A stretch of 64,000 nt of DNA from the NCBI GenBank assembly GCA_008828725.1, contig MEHQ01002749.1, positions 79,455-143,454 on the forward strand, read 5' to 3'. This DNA comes from Saccharina japonica (lineage: Eukaryota > Sar > Phaeophyceae > Laminariales > Laminariaceae). A program made the translations under genes and the position numbers. The stretch's first letter is position 1. Each line of letters opens with the position of its first letter. Below the pieces are notes generated by a model. That model was not told where the DNA came from and made no database searches. It worked only from the letters and a program-made list of their open reading frames with translations. Positions 54,620 through 64,000 of this stretch are shown here, one piece after another.

Positions 54620-55940
54620 ATCTCGCCGCGTCTCGTATATAAATAAATTGTGAGAAGTCTCCTCTGCCTTCCCGCTCCACCAAAAATGGGATCCTGACCT
54701 GCTACATAGAACTGTATACGTAATGGAGCCCATGAGCGACTATGCTTAAAAACTTCCAAAACTTCCACATCGGGATCTACTGCTGTAACTCAAAGGTATC
54801 CTAACCATGTTGTCCGGAAATATGACGAGTTTGGGCATCTTGTGGTTGAATATTTTACGGGGTGACGTGAAGTCCAGGTACACGTCATTATATATTATAT
54901 TGCATATACGCACCACTGACTGGAATAACATAATAGTACATAGGTAGGTTGTTCGTGGTATGGGGGGGGTACAATTAACTCATTTAGCGAAAGGCGTTTC
55001 ATGCGTTCGAATTTCGGGCGGTAAATTCATGATCGGGGTGGCTTCCTGTTTTTGCTGGTACTACTATTAATACTATCCTGTACGTTGTACCAAAGTTGTG
55101 TCAAACATAGATACGATAAGTACAAAACGCAATACAGTAGTACACATTAAACCGCAGTTTAGTATTACAAGAATCCGATGAGGGAAGAGGTCGTTCGTGG
55201 GATTGCAGGATATTTTGATATTTTGATATTTTCGGGTATTATGGTGATTATATGCGTTGAGAACCTGTACGAGTACATATCACATATTATGAGGTACCAG
55301 GTATGACCCAACGAAAAAACAAAAAAAATAGTTGTGGGTTCACAGCCCATACCTGATATTAATAGTTGGAAACTACAGCAAGCAGTAAACAAGGGGCAGC
55401 CATTACGACGTAGGGAATATGGGAATATATCTGTACGATTTTTCTCTTGGCGTAGGAGGCTTCGTGTTTCGTGGTAACCATGAACATGCATCTGTTGATG
55501 TATATGCACCTTATATGCAACATCTCACCACTTCATTTTACTCATTTTACTCATTTTACTAATTTTTCTTCTTAGACTTCAACTACGAATACGTACGAAA
55601 CAATGTGTAGTTTTAGTTTCTCTATGTCGTAGTTTCGTGGCCACAGAGCTTGTATTTCTCTCTATTAATAGGTTTGAAGACTCGGCACGGACACTGTTTG
55701 TTGTGTGCTGGATGTCGAGGGGTGGAAAGAGCGGTTTAATGCGAAGAACACACACCACACACACACACGTCGACGACCTCCCCCGCTTGCTTCTTCCTTT
55801 CCTTCTGGCTTCAATGAGATACATCATCTCCCTCTTTTCTCAAGCTGAATGTGGTATACACGAAGTATATACTAACTGTAGTGGTTTGAGGGTGCGTATT
55901 ACCTATACTGAGCTATATAGGGGTAAAGTCGTTCGATTTC
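54620..55940. other. Stretch without a recognised gene
   Basis: Only short frames without domains. Simple CA and TTTTACTCA runs occur near 55530-55770. Confidence 0.45.
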
Positions 55941-55943
55941 CCA

Positions 55944-56413
55944 GCCCAGAACAGCCGATTTTGCCAATTGAGAATTAGCCTTTCCGATGGAAAGGATAAT
56001 CGAAAACATTGGGTTATATATTGTAAGAGGTGTACTTCCCTCACAGTCGAAATTTGCACTGTAAACTATTATTACTGTCATTTGTGACAGCCGTCGATGA
56101 CCAAAAAACAAAAAAAATCGGCAGCCTCAAGATATCGAAGATCCAAGAAAATCGGGATTTATGGGCGAGGCACCTCGCCCCTAAACACCAATAATTCCCT
56201 GATACCCTCTGTTTTACGAGTCTGTCAAGGCTGATTTCGATTTTGTTTTTGTGGATCGATACCTGCCATCGATGAAAACATATGTTCGAGGTTACATTTT
56301 GATTGTGAGTGAAATGCAACCCTTGAAAAATATCAAGCTACTATATAAAATCGATTATCGTTCGCATCGGAAAGGCAAAATTCTCAATTATTAGGAAAAT
56401 CGGCTGTTCCAGG
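55944..56413. mobile_element. 470-bp inverted-repeat element
   Basis: Left arm CAGAACAGCCGATTTTGCC, AATTGAGAATTAGCC and TTTCCGATGGAAAGGATAAT; right arm GAACGATAATCGATTTT read inverted, with CTTTCCGATG, AATTGAGAATTTTGCC and GGAACAGCCGATTTTCC. Arms are about 60-70 bases. No target duplication was obvious and no transposase was seen. Confidence 0.7.
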
Positions 56414-56910
56414 GTGATCCTTTTAACACTCTCCTTATACCAGCCATTATTGATCAAGTAAAATTATTAGACCATTTTCTTCCATCCCTACCCCTACTTA
56501 CTATACTTCGTATATAAGTAAAAAGGGGGCGTTGTATCGTAGGCTTTGGTGAATCTACCAAACGGGGGCCGGGTGTCTCAGCATTACAACACCTTGTTTT
56601 CGCAAGGGAAATTAGATTGCTGCGTGATAGCGACTTATTATCCCAATTTCTATGCAGTCGAGAGTTTTTTTTTTTGTTCATTTTGGCTTCTTCGCGGTAT
56701 GCACCCCGCCTTTGCGGGGTTGTTTGTGCTGATATGCTGCACAGACAGCAGTAGAACCATTTCAAGACAAAGTTTGGAGTGAGATGATTTTTATATACAG
56801 AGCCACTGCTGTGGCCCGAGCGGCCTTAATAAACGTCAGGGGAAACGGGGGTATATATCATATACCCCCCTATAGCACATATATATCCCCCATACCGCGG
56901 CACCAGTCTA

Positions 56911-57164
56911 GACGAATGCTACGATAGAGGTGCACCGTGATGTTTCTGCCTTATAAGGGTGGTCACTTGAGGAGCTCCATACCTCACCCGAAAACCGATT
57001 TTGCAAAAAACAAAAAGTGCTACCCGACAGACAATCCCATGAGCTAGGTATACTATGGAAAATATGGCAACACAAGAACGAAAAAACGACGAATTTGGGT
57101 TAAGGAGCCCGATCGTTCAGAAAAAAAAACAGCGAAAAGTGCTGCCTCTATCGTAGCACGCGTC
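56911..57164 (-). mobile_element. R1 element, complete compact reference copy
   Basis: 254 bases. Ends GACGAATGCTACGATAGAGG and CCTCTATCGTAGCACGCGTC, flanked by TCTA on both sides (56907-56910 and 57165-57168), a likely four-base target duplication. Inside: GGGTGGTCACTTGAGGAGCT, CATACCTCACCCGAAAACCG, AATCCCATGAGCTAGGTATA and GGGTTAAGGAGCCCGATCGT. Non-coding. Confidence 0.85.
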
Positions 57165-57344
57165 TCTACCCCAATGTAATACACACCCTAGAACGGTTCA
57201 ACGAAGTATTTTCAGTAACAACGTAAAGCCCCCAACCCCCCCAAATATTTCGACGTGGTAATCCAACTTCAACAAAGTGCACACAGCGTACAGAAACCCC
57301 GCCTCATATATGTACTAGGTTACAGACTCTCATTCCTGAAACTC

Positions 57345-57560
57345 GTCGAACGCGCCACGGCGCTTCGGGCTTGGCGCAAAGAGGATAATGTCTGCTGCCT
57401 GGTCGGTGAAACCCGACGTGCGGTTTCGTCCTGACACTGTAGAGATGCGAGGGTCTACGGTCACATGTGCGACTACGGAAATGCATCGACATGAGTTCAC
57501 CCCCACCCGCCCCCCCTCCGCAATCGGCCATACGACTACGGCCATGCGTGACATGAGTCC
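57345..57560 (-). repeat. R5 repeat copy
   Basis: GCGCCACGGCGCTTCGGGCT, CTGCCTGGTCGGTGAAACCC, GATGCGAGGGTCTACGGTCA, and a second CATACGACTACGGCCATGCG piece. Confidence 0.6.
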
Positions 57561-57601
57561 AACCCTCAAGCCAGTGAAGACTGTCATTGATGTGCAAGGA
57601 A

Positions 57602-58142
57602 GACGCGTGCTGCGATGGAGGTAGCAATTTTTGGCCGAAAAATAAATGGGAATGGCGGGGCGGGGCTGCTTAACCCAAAATTGTCGGAATTTCTTTCTTG
57701 TGATGCGACTACTGTAGTGCTACGGTATAGAGGTAGCACTTTTAGGCTGAATCGTTTTCTGACAAATCAGGCTCCTTAACCCAAATTCGTCGGAGTTTCA
57801 TGTTTTGTGACGAATAATGTTTAGGAATATACTTCGGTCATGAGATTTCGCATCCGGCACAGCACTTTTATTTTCCTCCAAAATCATTTTTTTTCGGTGA
57901 GCTATGACGCTCCTTACGTGAGGAGCTCAGAAACAGCACATGGCGCACCTCTAGCGTACCATGCCTCATGCAATATTCTTCGTTTGTGTATACCTAAGGC
58001 CTTGGGATTGTTTATTGGGAAGCACTTTTGATTTCCTCAAGAATCAGTTTTGGAGTACCGGTAAGGTATAAGGCCCCGTTGTAAGGGGAACATCTCAGAA
58101 AAAAAACACGGTGCACCTCTACTACCGTACGTAGCGTGCATC
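57602..58142 (+). mobile_element. R1 element with a second R1 copy nested inside
   Basis: Outer copy: GACGCGTGCTGCGATGGAGG to 57713, then 57968-58142 ending CTACCGTACGTAGCGTGCATC. Inner copy: 57714-57967, GTGCTACGGTATAGAGGTAG to CACCTCTAGCGTACCATGCC. The two parts of the outer copy follow on from each other (CTTTCTTGTGATGCG then AATATTCTTCGTTTG). Confidence 0.75.
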
Positions 58143-58204
58143 GGAAGCGCTCACAAGGTGCCGAATCTCACTTCATACGGGGTTCTTTTACTGTACCTGG
58201 TATG

Positions 58205-58217
58205 TAGTAGCAGTAGC

Positions 58218-58263
<46 letters not shown>

Positions 58264-58264
58264 A

Positions 58265-58314
<50 letters not shown>

Positions 58315-58352
58315 ATAGTAGTAGTAGTAGTAGAAGTAGTAGTAGTATCAGT
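58205..58352 (+). repeat. (AGT)n microsatellite
   Basis: About 48 AGT units with few substitutions. Confidence 0.95.
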
Positions 58353-59085
58353 GCGTATAGTGGATCCAGCCATAAGACTGAAAATCTTAATACAGCCATA
58401 ACTTCCTCAATTATTTATATTTTATATAATTGTCGAGCATTTTTGGATGCCCTCGACAAATGCCACAAGAGTTGTTCAGACTTATTTCGGTTGGACCTGT
58501 TGTTCGAACTCCGAGTGTTCGTGTTGTTATTCGTGAGAATGACAAAAATATCACTTGATTTTATAAGGGAAAACTCAAAATACGAAGATCGACTCAAATT
58601 GAAATGGCGTCTGAACAACTATGGTAGAGTTTGTCCAGGGACCACAAAAATGTCTAACATGGACCAAGGTATTAATAATTGACGAAGTTATGCGATTTGG
58701 GTAAAAAATAAAAATTAAGTGTGTTTTTTGTGGGATGTGGATCAAAAATAAAAAAATGCGCAGTGATTTTTTGCGCGGTGGCACCACCTGTCCGGGGTTG
58801 AAAATATACCAATAAAATAGGCCTGATGTGTAGCTTTCCGAATCTGTCCTTATTTTCTGTGGACTCGCTGTAGTTTCGAGATTTGTCATTTTTGTCTCGT
58901 GAAGTGCCCCCTGGAGCAATATTCAAACCGCGACCACGAACGAATAGTTGGAGTCCACACGTTATATGGGCTATTCGAACGGCCTTGGAAGGGCTTTCAT
59001 ACGCATACTTCAGATCAACTCATTCGGTGGTGCGCCCGAATTATTAATCAAAGGCCTTTCAGGCTTGCTGCTGGATCCACCATAG
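58353..59085. other. AT-rich stretch without a recognised gene
   Basis: A frame on the + strand runs from the AGT repeat through about 100 codons (58360-58680) with mixed composition but no domain I recognise. Confidence 0.4.
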
Positions 59086-59145
59086 CAGTAGTAGTGCAGT
59101 GTAGTAGTATTGGTAGTAGTAGTACATGTAGTAGTAGTAGTAGTA

Positions 59146-59955
59146 GTAGTAGTAGTACAGTAGTAACCATCTGAGAACGGTACTTTTTTTTTTGTGGGTT
59201 CTGCCGATGGCTGTACTGAAAGAACCAAGGCGACAATTCACACGCCGGTTGTGTCCAACAATGCCTGAGTGAAAATGAAAATTCGCGTTCGCGTCGATCT
59301 TATATTTTTCAGTTTTGCTTTAGTTATAGCCTTGAAAGGCTATTTTTGGTAAGGATTTCAAATGGTCAATTTTCAATATATTTATTTTCGGCTGGCTCAG
59401 GAAACCAATTCTAGACCCGATATTGAAAATGTGTTCCCGGAGGATTGTGGTGACAAGCTATACGATCATCATACAAGTTGTATTGTAGTAAAATATCCAT
59501 TTTTGATGGCGCTGAAAATTTTCCGTTTTCGTTTTTTTTCCTTACTGACAGTAAGGAATTAACCCCAAAACGGAAAATTTTTCAGCGCCATCAAAAATGG
59601 ATATTTTACTACAATACAACTTGTATGATGATCGTATAGCTAATCACCACAATCCTCCGGGAACACATTTTCAATATCGGGTCTAGAATATGGTTTCCTG
59701 AGCCAGCCGAATTAAATATATTGAAAATTGGCCATTTGCAATCCTTACCAAAATAGCCTTTCAAGGCTATAACTAAAGCAAAACTGAAAAATATAAAGAT
59801 CGACGCGAACGCGAATTTTCATTTTCACTCAGGGCATTGTTGGACACAACCGGCGTGTGAATTGTCGCCTTGGTTCTTTCAGTACAGCCATCGGCAGAAC
59901 CCACAAAAAAAAGTACCGTTCTCAGATGGTTACTACTGTAGTAGAGTGAGTAGTA
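59146..59955. repeat. Long palindrome, ~400-base arms
   Basis: Left arm from about 59146 (GTAGTACAGTAGTAACCATC, GAGAACGGTACTTTT) to 59537; right arm from about 59570 to 59955 (AGTACCGTTCTCAGATGGTT, ACTACTGTAGTAGAGTG). Spot comparison shows only a few differences, for example GGTGACAAGC against GGTGATTAGC. The loop of about 32 bases contains CCTTACTGACAGTAAGG, itself a hairpin. AGT/ACT runs sit at both outer ends. Confidence 0.9.
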
Positions 59956-59957
59956 GT

Positions 59958-60415
59958 AGGGTGCAGCTCAACCTTCATGCGACTCGCCGAACACCTGGTT
60001 AAGCGAAGAGCCGACGTGCTCTGTCCCGGTATTATAGGGGTGCGACGGTTTGTGGTCATACGACAACAGCCATGCATGACGATGAGTACCCCCCCCCCCG
60101 CCCGCCCTGGTATGACACCCACAAGGCAGATACCCATATTTCTCTCTGGAAATCGCCACACCAGAAATTTATTATGTTAAATGGAGGCTGTCGTCCATAT
60201 GCAAGTCCGTCTCGCAAGCGGTTCTTAGCAGGATGCAGCCCACCCTTCAGGCGACTCGCCCAAGACCTCACGGCCCTTCGCGCTTGGTGCTAGCAATGTC
60301 TCTGCCTGGTTGGTGAAAATTCAACATGCTCCATGCCGGCACTGTTGGGATGGGAGGATCGGTGCGGTCATACGACCACGGCCATAACTGACATGCGGCT
60401 TACACACCCCCTCCC
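59958..60415 (-). repeat. R5 repeat, two copies in tandem
   Basis: Two R5 copies (59958-60110 and 60220-60415): CATGCGACTCGCCGAACACC and GGCGACTCGCCCAAGACC, GTCTGCCTGGTTGGTG, GGGTGCGACGGTTTGTGGTC, CATGCATGACGATGAGTACC. Confidence 0.65.
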
Positions 60416-62615
60416 TGCAGTGGTATGATATGAATAATCGAACTCAGACCAATACACCTACCTTGGCGTTCTGTAGAGATACCAAAATACTGCTCTTGGG
60501 GTGCACACACAGCGAACGTAATATGAGAGGGTGTTGATCACGCGTAGGCAACACAGACGCGATCCTAACAGACTCGCATGCGCACAGTGTAATGCATTAG
60601 GGGGACCGGTGCATTAGGGGACCGAACCTGGGGTTTGTGGCTAGGGGACCGGTGCATAAGGCGACCGGTTCTGGGATTTTGGCTAGGGGACCGGTGTGTT
60701 AGGGAGCCGCTTCGAACATTGTATTACTACTGTAGGATTAAGGTTACGTATTTCGATTAATATGATTGTACCAAGGCCAAAGTATGCAGGAGACACACGA
60801 TAAGGGGTAGCTAAGCCCGTGAAACAGCTTGGATCAGTCCAGATGGTAGCAAAACAAGCGCTAGTATTGATGTACGACGAATCGAAATATATAAGTATGT
60901 AACTGGAATTATACTGTACCCACTTAGACCAGATAGGGACATGGTAGAGCCGAGATGCCAATACAAAAGTTAAGAGCATGCCCAACGGGATGTTACCAGT
61001 CCTAATAATAATGGGACTGCATAAGAGAAAGTAACGGAAAGTCGAGCTGGAATGAGACGGGATCACGAAGCCGCGAACACATGTAAGGGAACATAGGAGA
61101 AACACCAAGAAGAGAATATGTCCACGGACAAGGTTGGGGGGGGGGTACGAGACAGAAGTAAAATATAGGATATACATCATTTAAGAATACTCGTAGGGTT
61201 ACAGATGTCACAAACAATAAATTGGAACAGCACACAAATTTAGAGATATCCCTGGTACCAGATAAGTACCTCATTAGGTTTGGAGCTAAGAATTTAAGTC
61301 GGAGTTATATTTGATTTGAAGAGTTTTTTTATCAAAATAAAGTAATGATTTGTGCTTGGCGAGGAGCGCAACTTTAAACGCTATAGTAATACGTACATAC
61401 CAGTAGCCTCTGACCCTTGTAGAACCGCACTGTAATACTAACAATGGATACCATAGTGTATGTAAGTTTGCGTAAGTTTCAAGCAATTTGACCCCAAAAA
61501 CGGGAGTATAGAAATGATGCTCAAAGTTGACATCACAATAATAAGCAGCGAGCGCCAAGAAATGAGATGTTTTCGCGTACTACGCCGAATAAAAACCACG
61601 TATTTACACGGCCCAATGGCCTATATTAATACACGAAAATACTGAACCCGGTGCCATTCATTTGGTTTACGAAGGGGACTCGGACCTGCCAGAACGAAGA
61701 CATAAATAAGGAGATAGTAGTAGCATACGAGTACGACACCATCCACCTGTTTGTTGTACGAGCTGGTCCGGCCATAAAACCGATTTTTATTCGATCGGCG
61801 TTTTTGCAATCACTTGGGAATATTCTGCAATCCAAATTTGGCCACCGTGTTGCTGAGTTTGTAGCGCATTTGCAGACATTTGAAGTTTTGGAATCCGAGT
61901 TGATTTCGTCGAGAAAAGTCATTTTGAAAAACTAGCGTCACGTGCAGACATTTCTCGATACTAAAGTCTATACGAAACCGAGAAAAACACGGAAAGCGGA
62001 TGACGCTGATTTTCGGTGTGAACATTCCTTGGGGCACAAGGAATCGATCGATATCCTCATTTTCGTCTAATTCGTTATCTATCAAGAGATACGGCGCGCA
62101 CAATATATCAATACAAATTCAAGATATTACGAGGAGAGACACCAAAACCAAGTTTCGCAGCTGTTTTACTATTTTTGACCTGAAATTTTGACACGTGATT
62201 TGGAGCGCATTTGTCTAGGCCTTCATAGCGGCTTCAGAAAGAAAAAAATGTTTTTTCACTTGAATTTCGATCGGTTTATATCTTCGCGTTTCACTCAAAC
62301 GGTCATAATTTTAGCTCCTCATTTTTTTCCTTTCTGGAGCCGCTTTGGCTCGATGGGAAATACACATACCGGGCCCTATGCAAAGTTCCAGACAACAATT
62401 CGCAAAACTGAGCTGCGAAAAACCATTTAACTGCTGCGGTAGGCTCTTGGCCAGACCAGCTCGTAGTAGTCGGGAGGAGCAAGAAAAATATGTCGAGATA
62501 GATGCGCAGTCGTGGCGAAGCTAAATAGAGTCGTGCTAACACATTGTGGGGGTATTGACATGTGACGCACGTGCATGACGTGCACAATGAGGAACAACAG
62601 GATGCATGCATTGGA
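60416..62615. other. AT-rich stretch without a recognised gene
   Basis: Short GGGGACCGGTGCATTAGGGG repeats at 60598-60705. The rest is AT-richer than the window average. Frames up to 165 codons show no domain and overlap frames on the other strand. Confidence 0.4.
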
Positions 62616-62618
62616 GGA

Positions 62619-63392
62619 CATACATACGACGCTTGCCAGGTAGGGTAGAGAGGTGCACACCTGCATACAGGACACTTTCTGAGGGTGGTATGGTCACTTG
62701 ATTATAGTATAGGAGCTCACATACGACGCTTGCTAGGGTAGAGAGGTGCACACCTGCATACAGGACACTTTCTGAGGGTGGTATGGTCACTTGATTATAG
62801 TATAGGAGCTCACATACGACGCTTGCTAGGGTAGAGAGGTGCACACCTGCATACAGGACACTGTCTGAGGGTGGTATGGTCACTTGATTATAGTATAGGA
62901 GCTCACATACGACGCTTGCTAGGTAGGGTAGAGAGGTGCACACCTGCATACAGGACACTTTCTGAGGGTGGTATGGTCACTTGATTATAGTATAGGAGCT
63001 CACACACGACGCTTGCTAGGGCAGAGAGGTGCACACCTGCATACAGGACACTTTCTGAGGGTGGTATGGTCACTTGATTATAGTATAGGAGCTCACACAC
63101 GACGCTTGCTAGGGTAAAGAGGTGCACACCTGCATACAGGACACTTTCTGAGGGTGTGGTATGGTCACTTGATTATAGTATAGGAGCTCACATACCTCAC
63201 CCAGAAACGTATGTTGGAGGAAAACGAAAAAAAACCTACCTGATGGACATTACCATGACCTAAGTAGTAGGCAATTCACAATAACGCAACACATGAATGA
63301 AAGTCCGACGGATTTGGGTTAAGGAGCCCCGCCCCCTCATTCAGAATCCATTTCAGCCAAAATAAGGTATACCTACCTCTATCTATCGTAGC
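62619..63392 (-). mobile_element. R1 element with its left end amplified six times
   Basis: Six tandem units of about 92-100 bases, each CATACGACGCTTGCTAGG, GTAGAGAGGTGCACACCTGC, ACACTTTCTGAGGGTGGTAT and GATTATAGTATAGGAGCTCA. They are followed from about 63180 by the rest of one R1 element (ACCTCACCCAGAAACG to CCTCTATCTATCGTAGCACC). The minus-strand frames repeating LASVVCELLYYNQVTIPPSE are artefacts. Confidence 0.85.
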
Positions 63393-63626
63393 ACCATATT
63401 TTTGCCTTATAAGGGTGGTCACTTGAGGAGCTCTATACCTCACCCGACAACTGATTCTGGAGGAAATATAAGTGCTATATGCCCGATGAACAATATCGCA
63501 ACGCAACAATGAAAGGCCGACGATTACGGGTGAAGGGGCCCGATCATCCAGAAACACAAACAGCCGACAAGCGCTACTGCTGTACATGTACCTCTATTAG
63601 CTAACCTCTATATCGTATCACGCGTC
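63393..63626 (-). mobile_element. R1 element sharing its left end with the previous copy
   Basis: Begins inside the TIR of the preceding copy (GTAGCACCATATTTTTGCC), then GGGTGGTCACTTGAGGAGCT, GCCCGATGAACAATATCGC, a GGGGCCCGATCATCCAGAA block and the end CCTCTATATCGTATCACGCGTC. Confidence 0.75.
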
Positions 63627-63774
63627 ATACATCGTACGTGGGGGAAAAATTGAAGAATTCATAATGTGACATGGGGCATGTTTATTTAGCACACAGACAG
63701 GCAAAATAATAATAGCGAGGAAACAATCTCACACTACGTATAACAATGGGGGCCTAACAAACAAGAGGCGGAAC

Positions 63775-63850
63775 AGGGTAGTATGGCCATACACGCGACT
63801 ACTTACTGCCATGCATGGCATAAGTAACCCCCCCCCTCCCTCGCGTTTGT
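63775..63850 (-). repeat. R5 repeat fragment
   Basis: GGCCATACACGCGACTACTT, CTGCCATGCATGGCATAAGT and a C tract; the rest of the unit is missing. Confidence 0.6.
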
Positions 63851-64000
63851 TTTTGTTCAACGTTTTGGGTCGCGGGACCGTTGCAATGGTCGACAATGTG
63901 GTATAGCCGCCCCCATATACACATACTTGAAGTTTAGCGGGGAATAGGACATAGTTGCATGTAGCCGGCGTCTCCATCCAGAGGCTTGGTAGGCTGCCCT

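Noticed and set aside
60683..61180. 165-codon minus-strand frame in the AT-rich region
   Set aside because: No recognisable motif; hydrophobic patches only; could be chance. Left unannotated.
62536..63127. Minus-strand frames with repeated LASVVCELLYYNQVTIPPSE
   Set aside because: They read through the amplified R1 end; a repeat artefact, not a repeat protein.

Overview
This is a eukaryotic nuclear window: genes are sparse and split by long GT-AG introns, there are many microsatellites and minisatellites, non-autonomous DNA transposons are dense, there is an assembly gap at about 18173-18533, and TTAGGG telomere-type tracts occur. Long introns, very low gene density, stretches encoding poly-Ala, poly-Ser or poly-Gln and the TTAGGG tracts would fit a large-genome stramenopile such as a brown alga. 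That placement is an inference; nothing in the window proves it.

I can support two multi-exon genes, both on the + strand. Gene A (about 10795-31050) is a calponin-homology (CH) protein. Seven exons join with consistent reading phase to 1738 codons. A CH-like module is built from exons 2 and 3. A very long low-complexity Ser/Arg/Pro/Ala-rich stretch follows in exon 3. A good CH domain is split over exons 3, 4, 5 and 6, and a second long low-complexity exon ends the protein. Gene B (about 35799-47223, 3' end unresolved) is a VPS62/DUF946-family protein in six phase-consistent exons. A degraded ankyrin-repeat fragment lies on the - strand near 5.3 kb. No rRNA, convincing tRNA, CRISPR array or bacterial-type feature was seen.

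Most of the rest is repeat sequence. Family names used below: R1 has GACGCGTGCTACGATAGAGG terminal inverted repeats (TIRs), about 20 copies or fragments, some nested and some with amplified ends. R2 is an about 175-bp MITE (small non-autonomous DNA transposon) with GTACAGGACACC ends. R3 is Harbinger-like, with GGGCCCG ends and a TWA target duplication. R4 has TTACGGAGGACCATA ends. R5 is a G-tract/CATGGCCGTAGTC repeat. R6 is rich in GATC/AGATCATC. R7 is an about 300-bp repeat. R8 is Mutator-like with a 9-bp target duplication. R9 is a repeat that carries the telomere-type tract. Other structures are an almost perfect about 400-bp-arm palindrome at 59.15-59.95 kb, a 20-bp G-rich minisatellite at 48.76-49.42 kb and a 10-bp minisatellite at 27.0-27.4 kb.

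Layout: 0-10.8 kb intergenic repeats; 10.8-31.05 kb gene A; 31-35.8 kb spacer with R1, R4, R6 and R8; 35.8-47.2 (perhaps 49.6) kb gene B with transposons in its introns; 47.2-64 kb repeat-rich, partly AT-rich intergenic sequence. Nothing indicates that genes A and B act together; they are simply neighbours.
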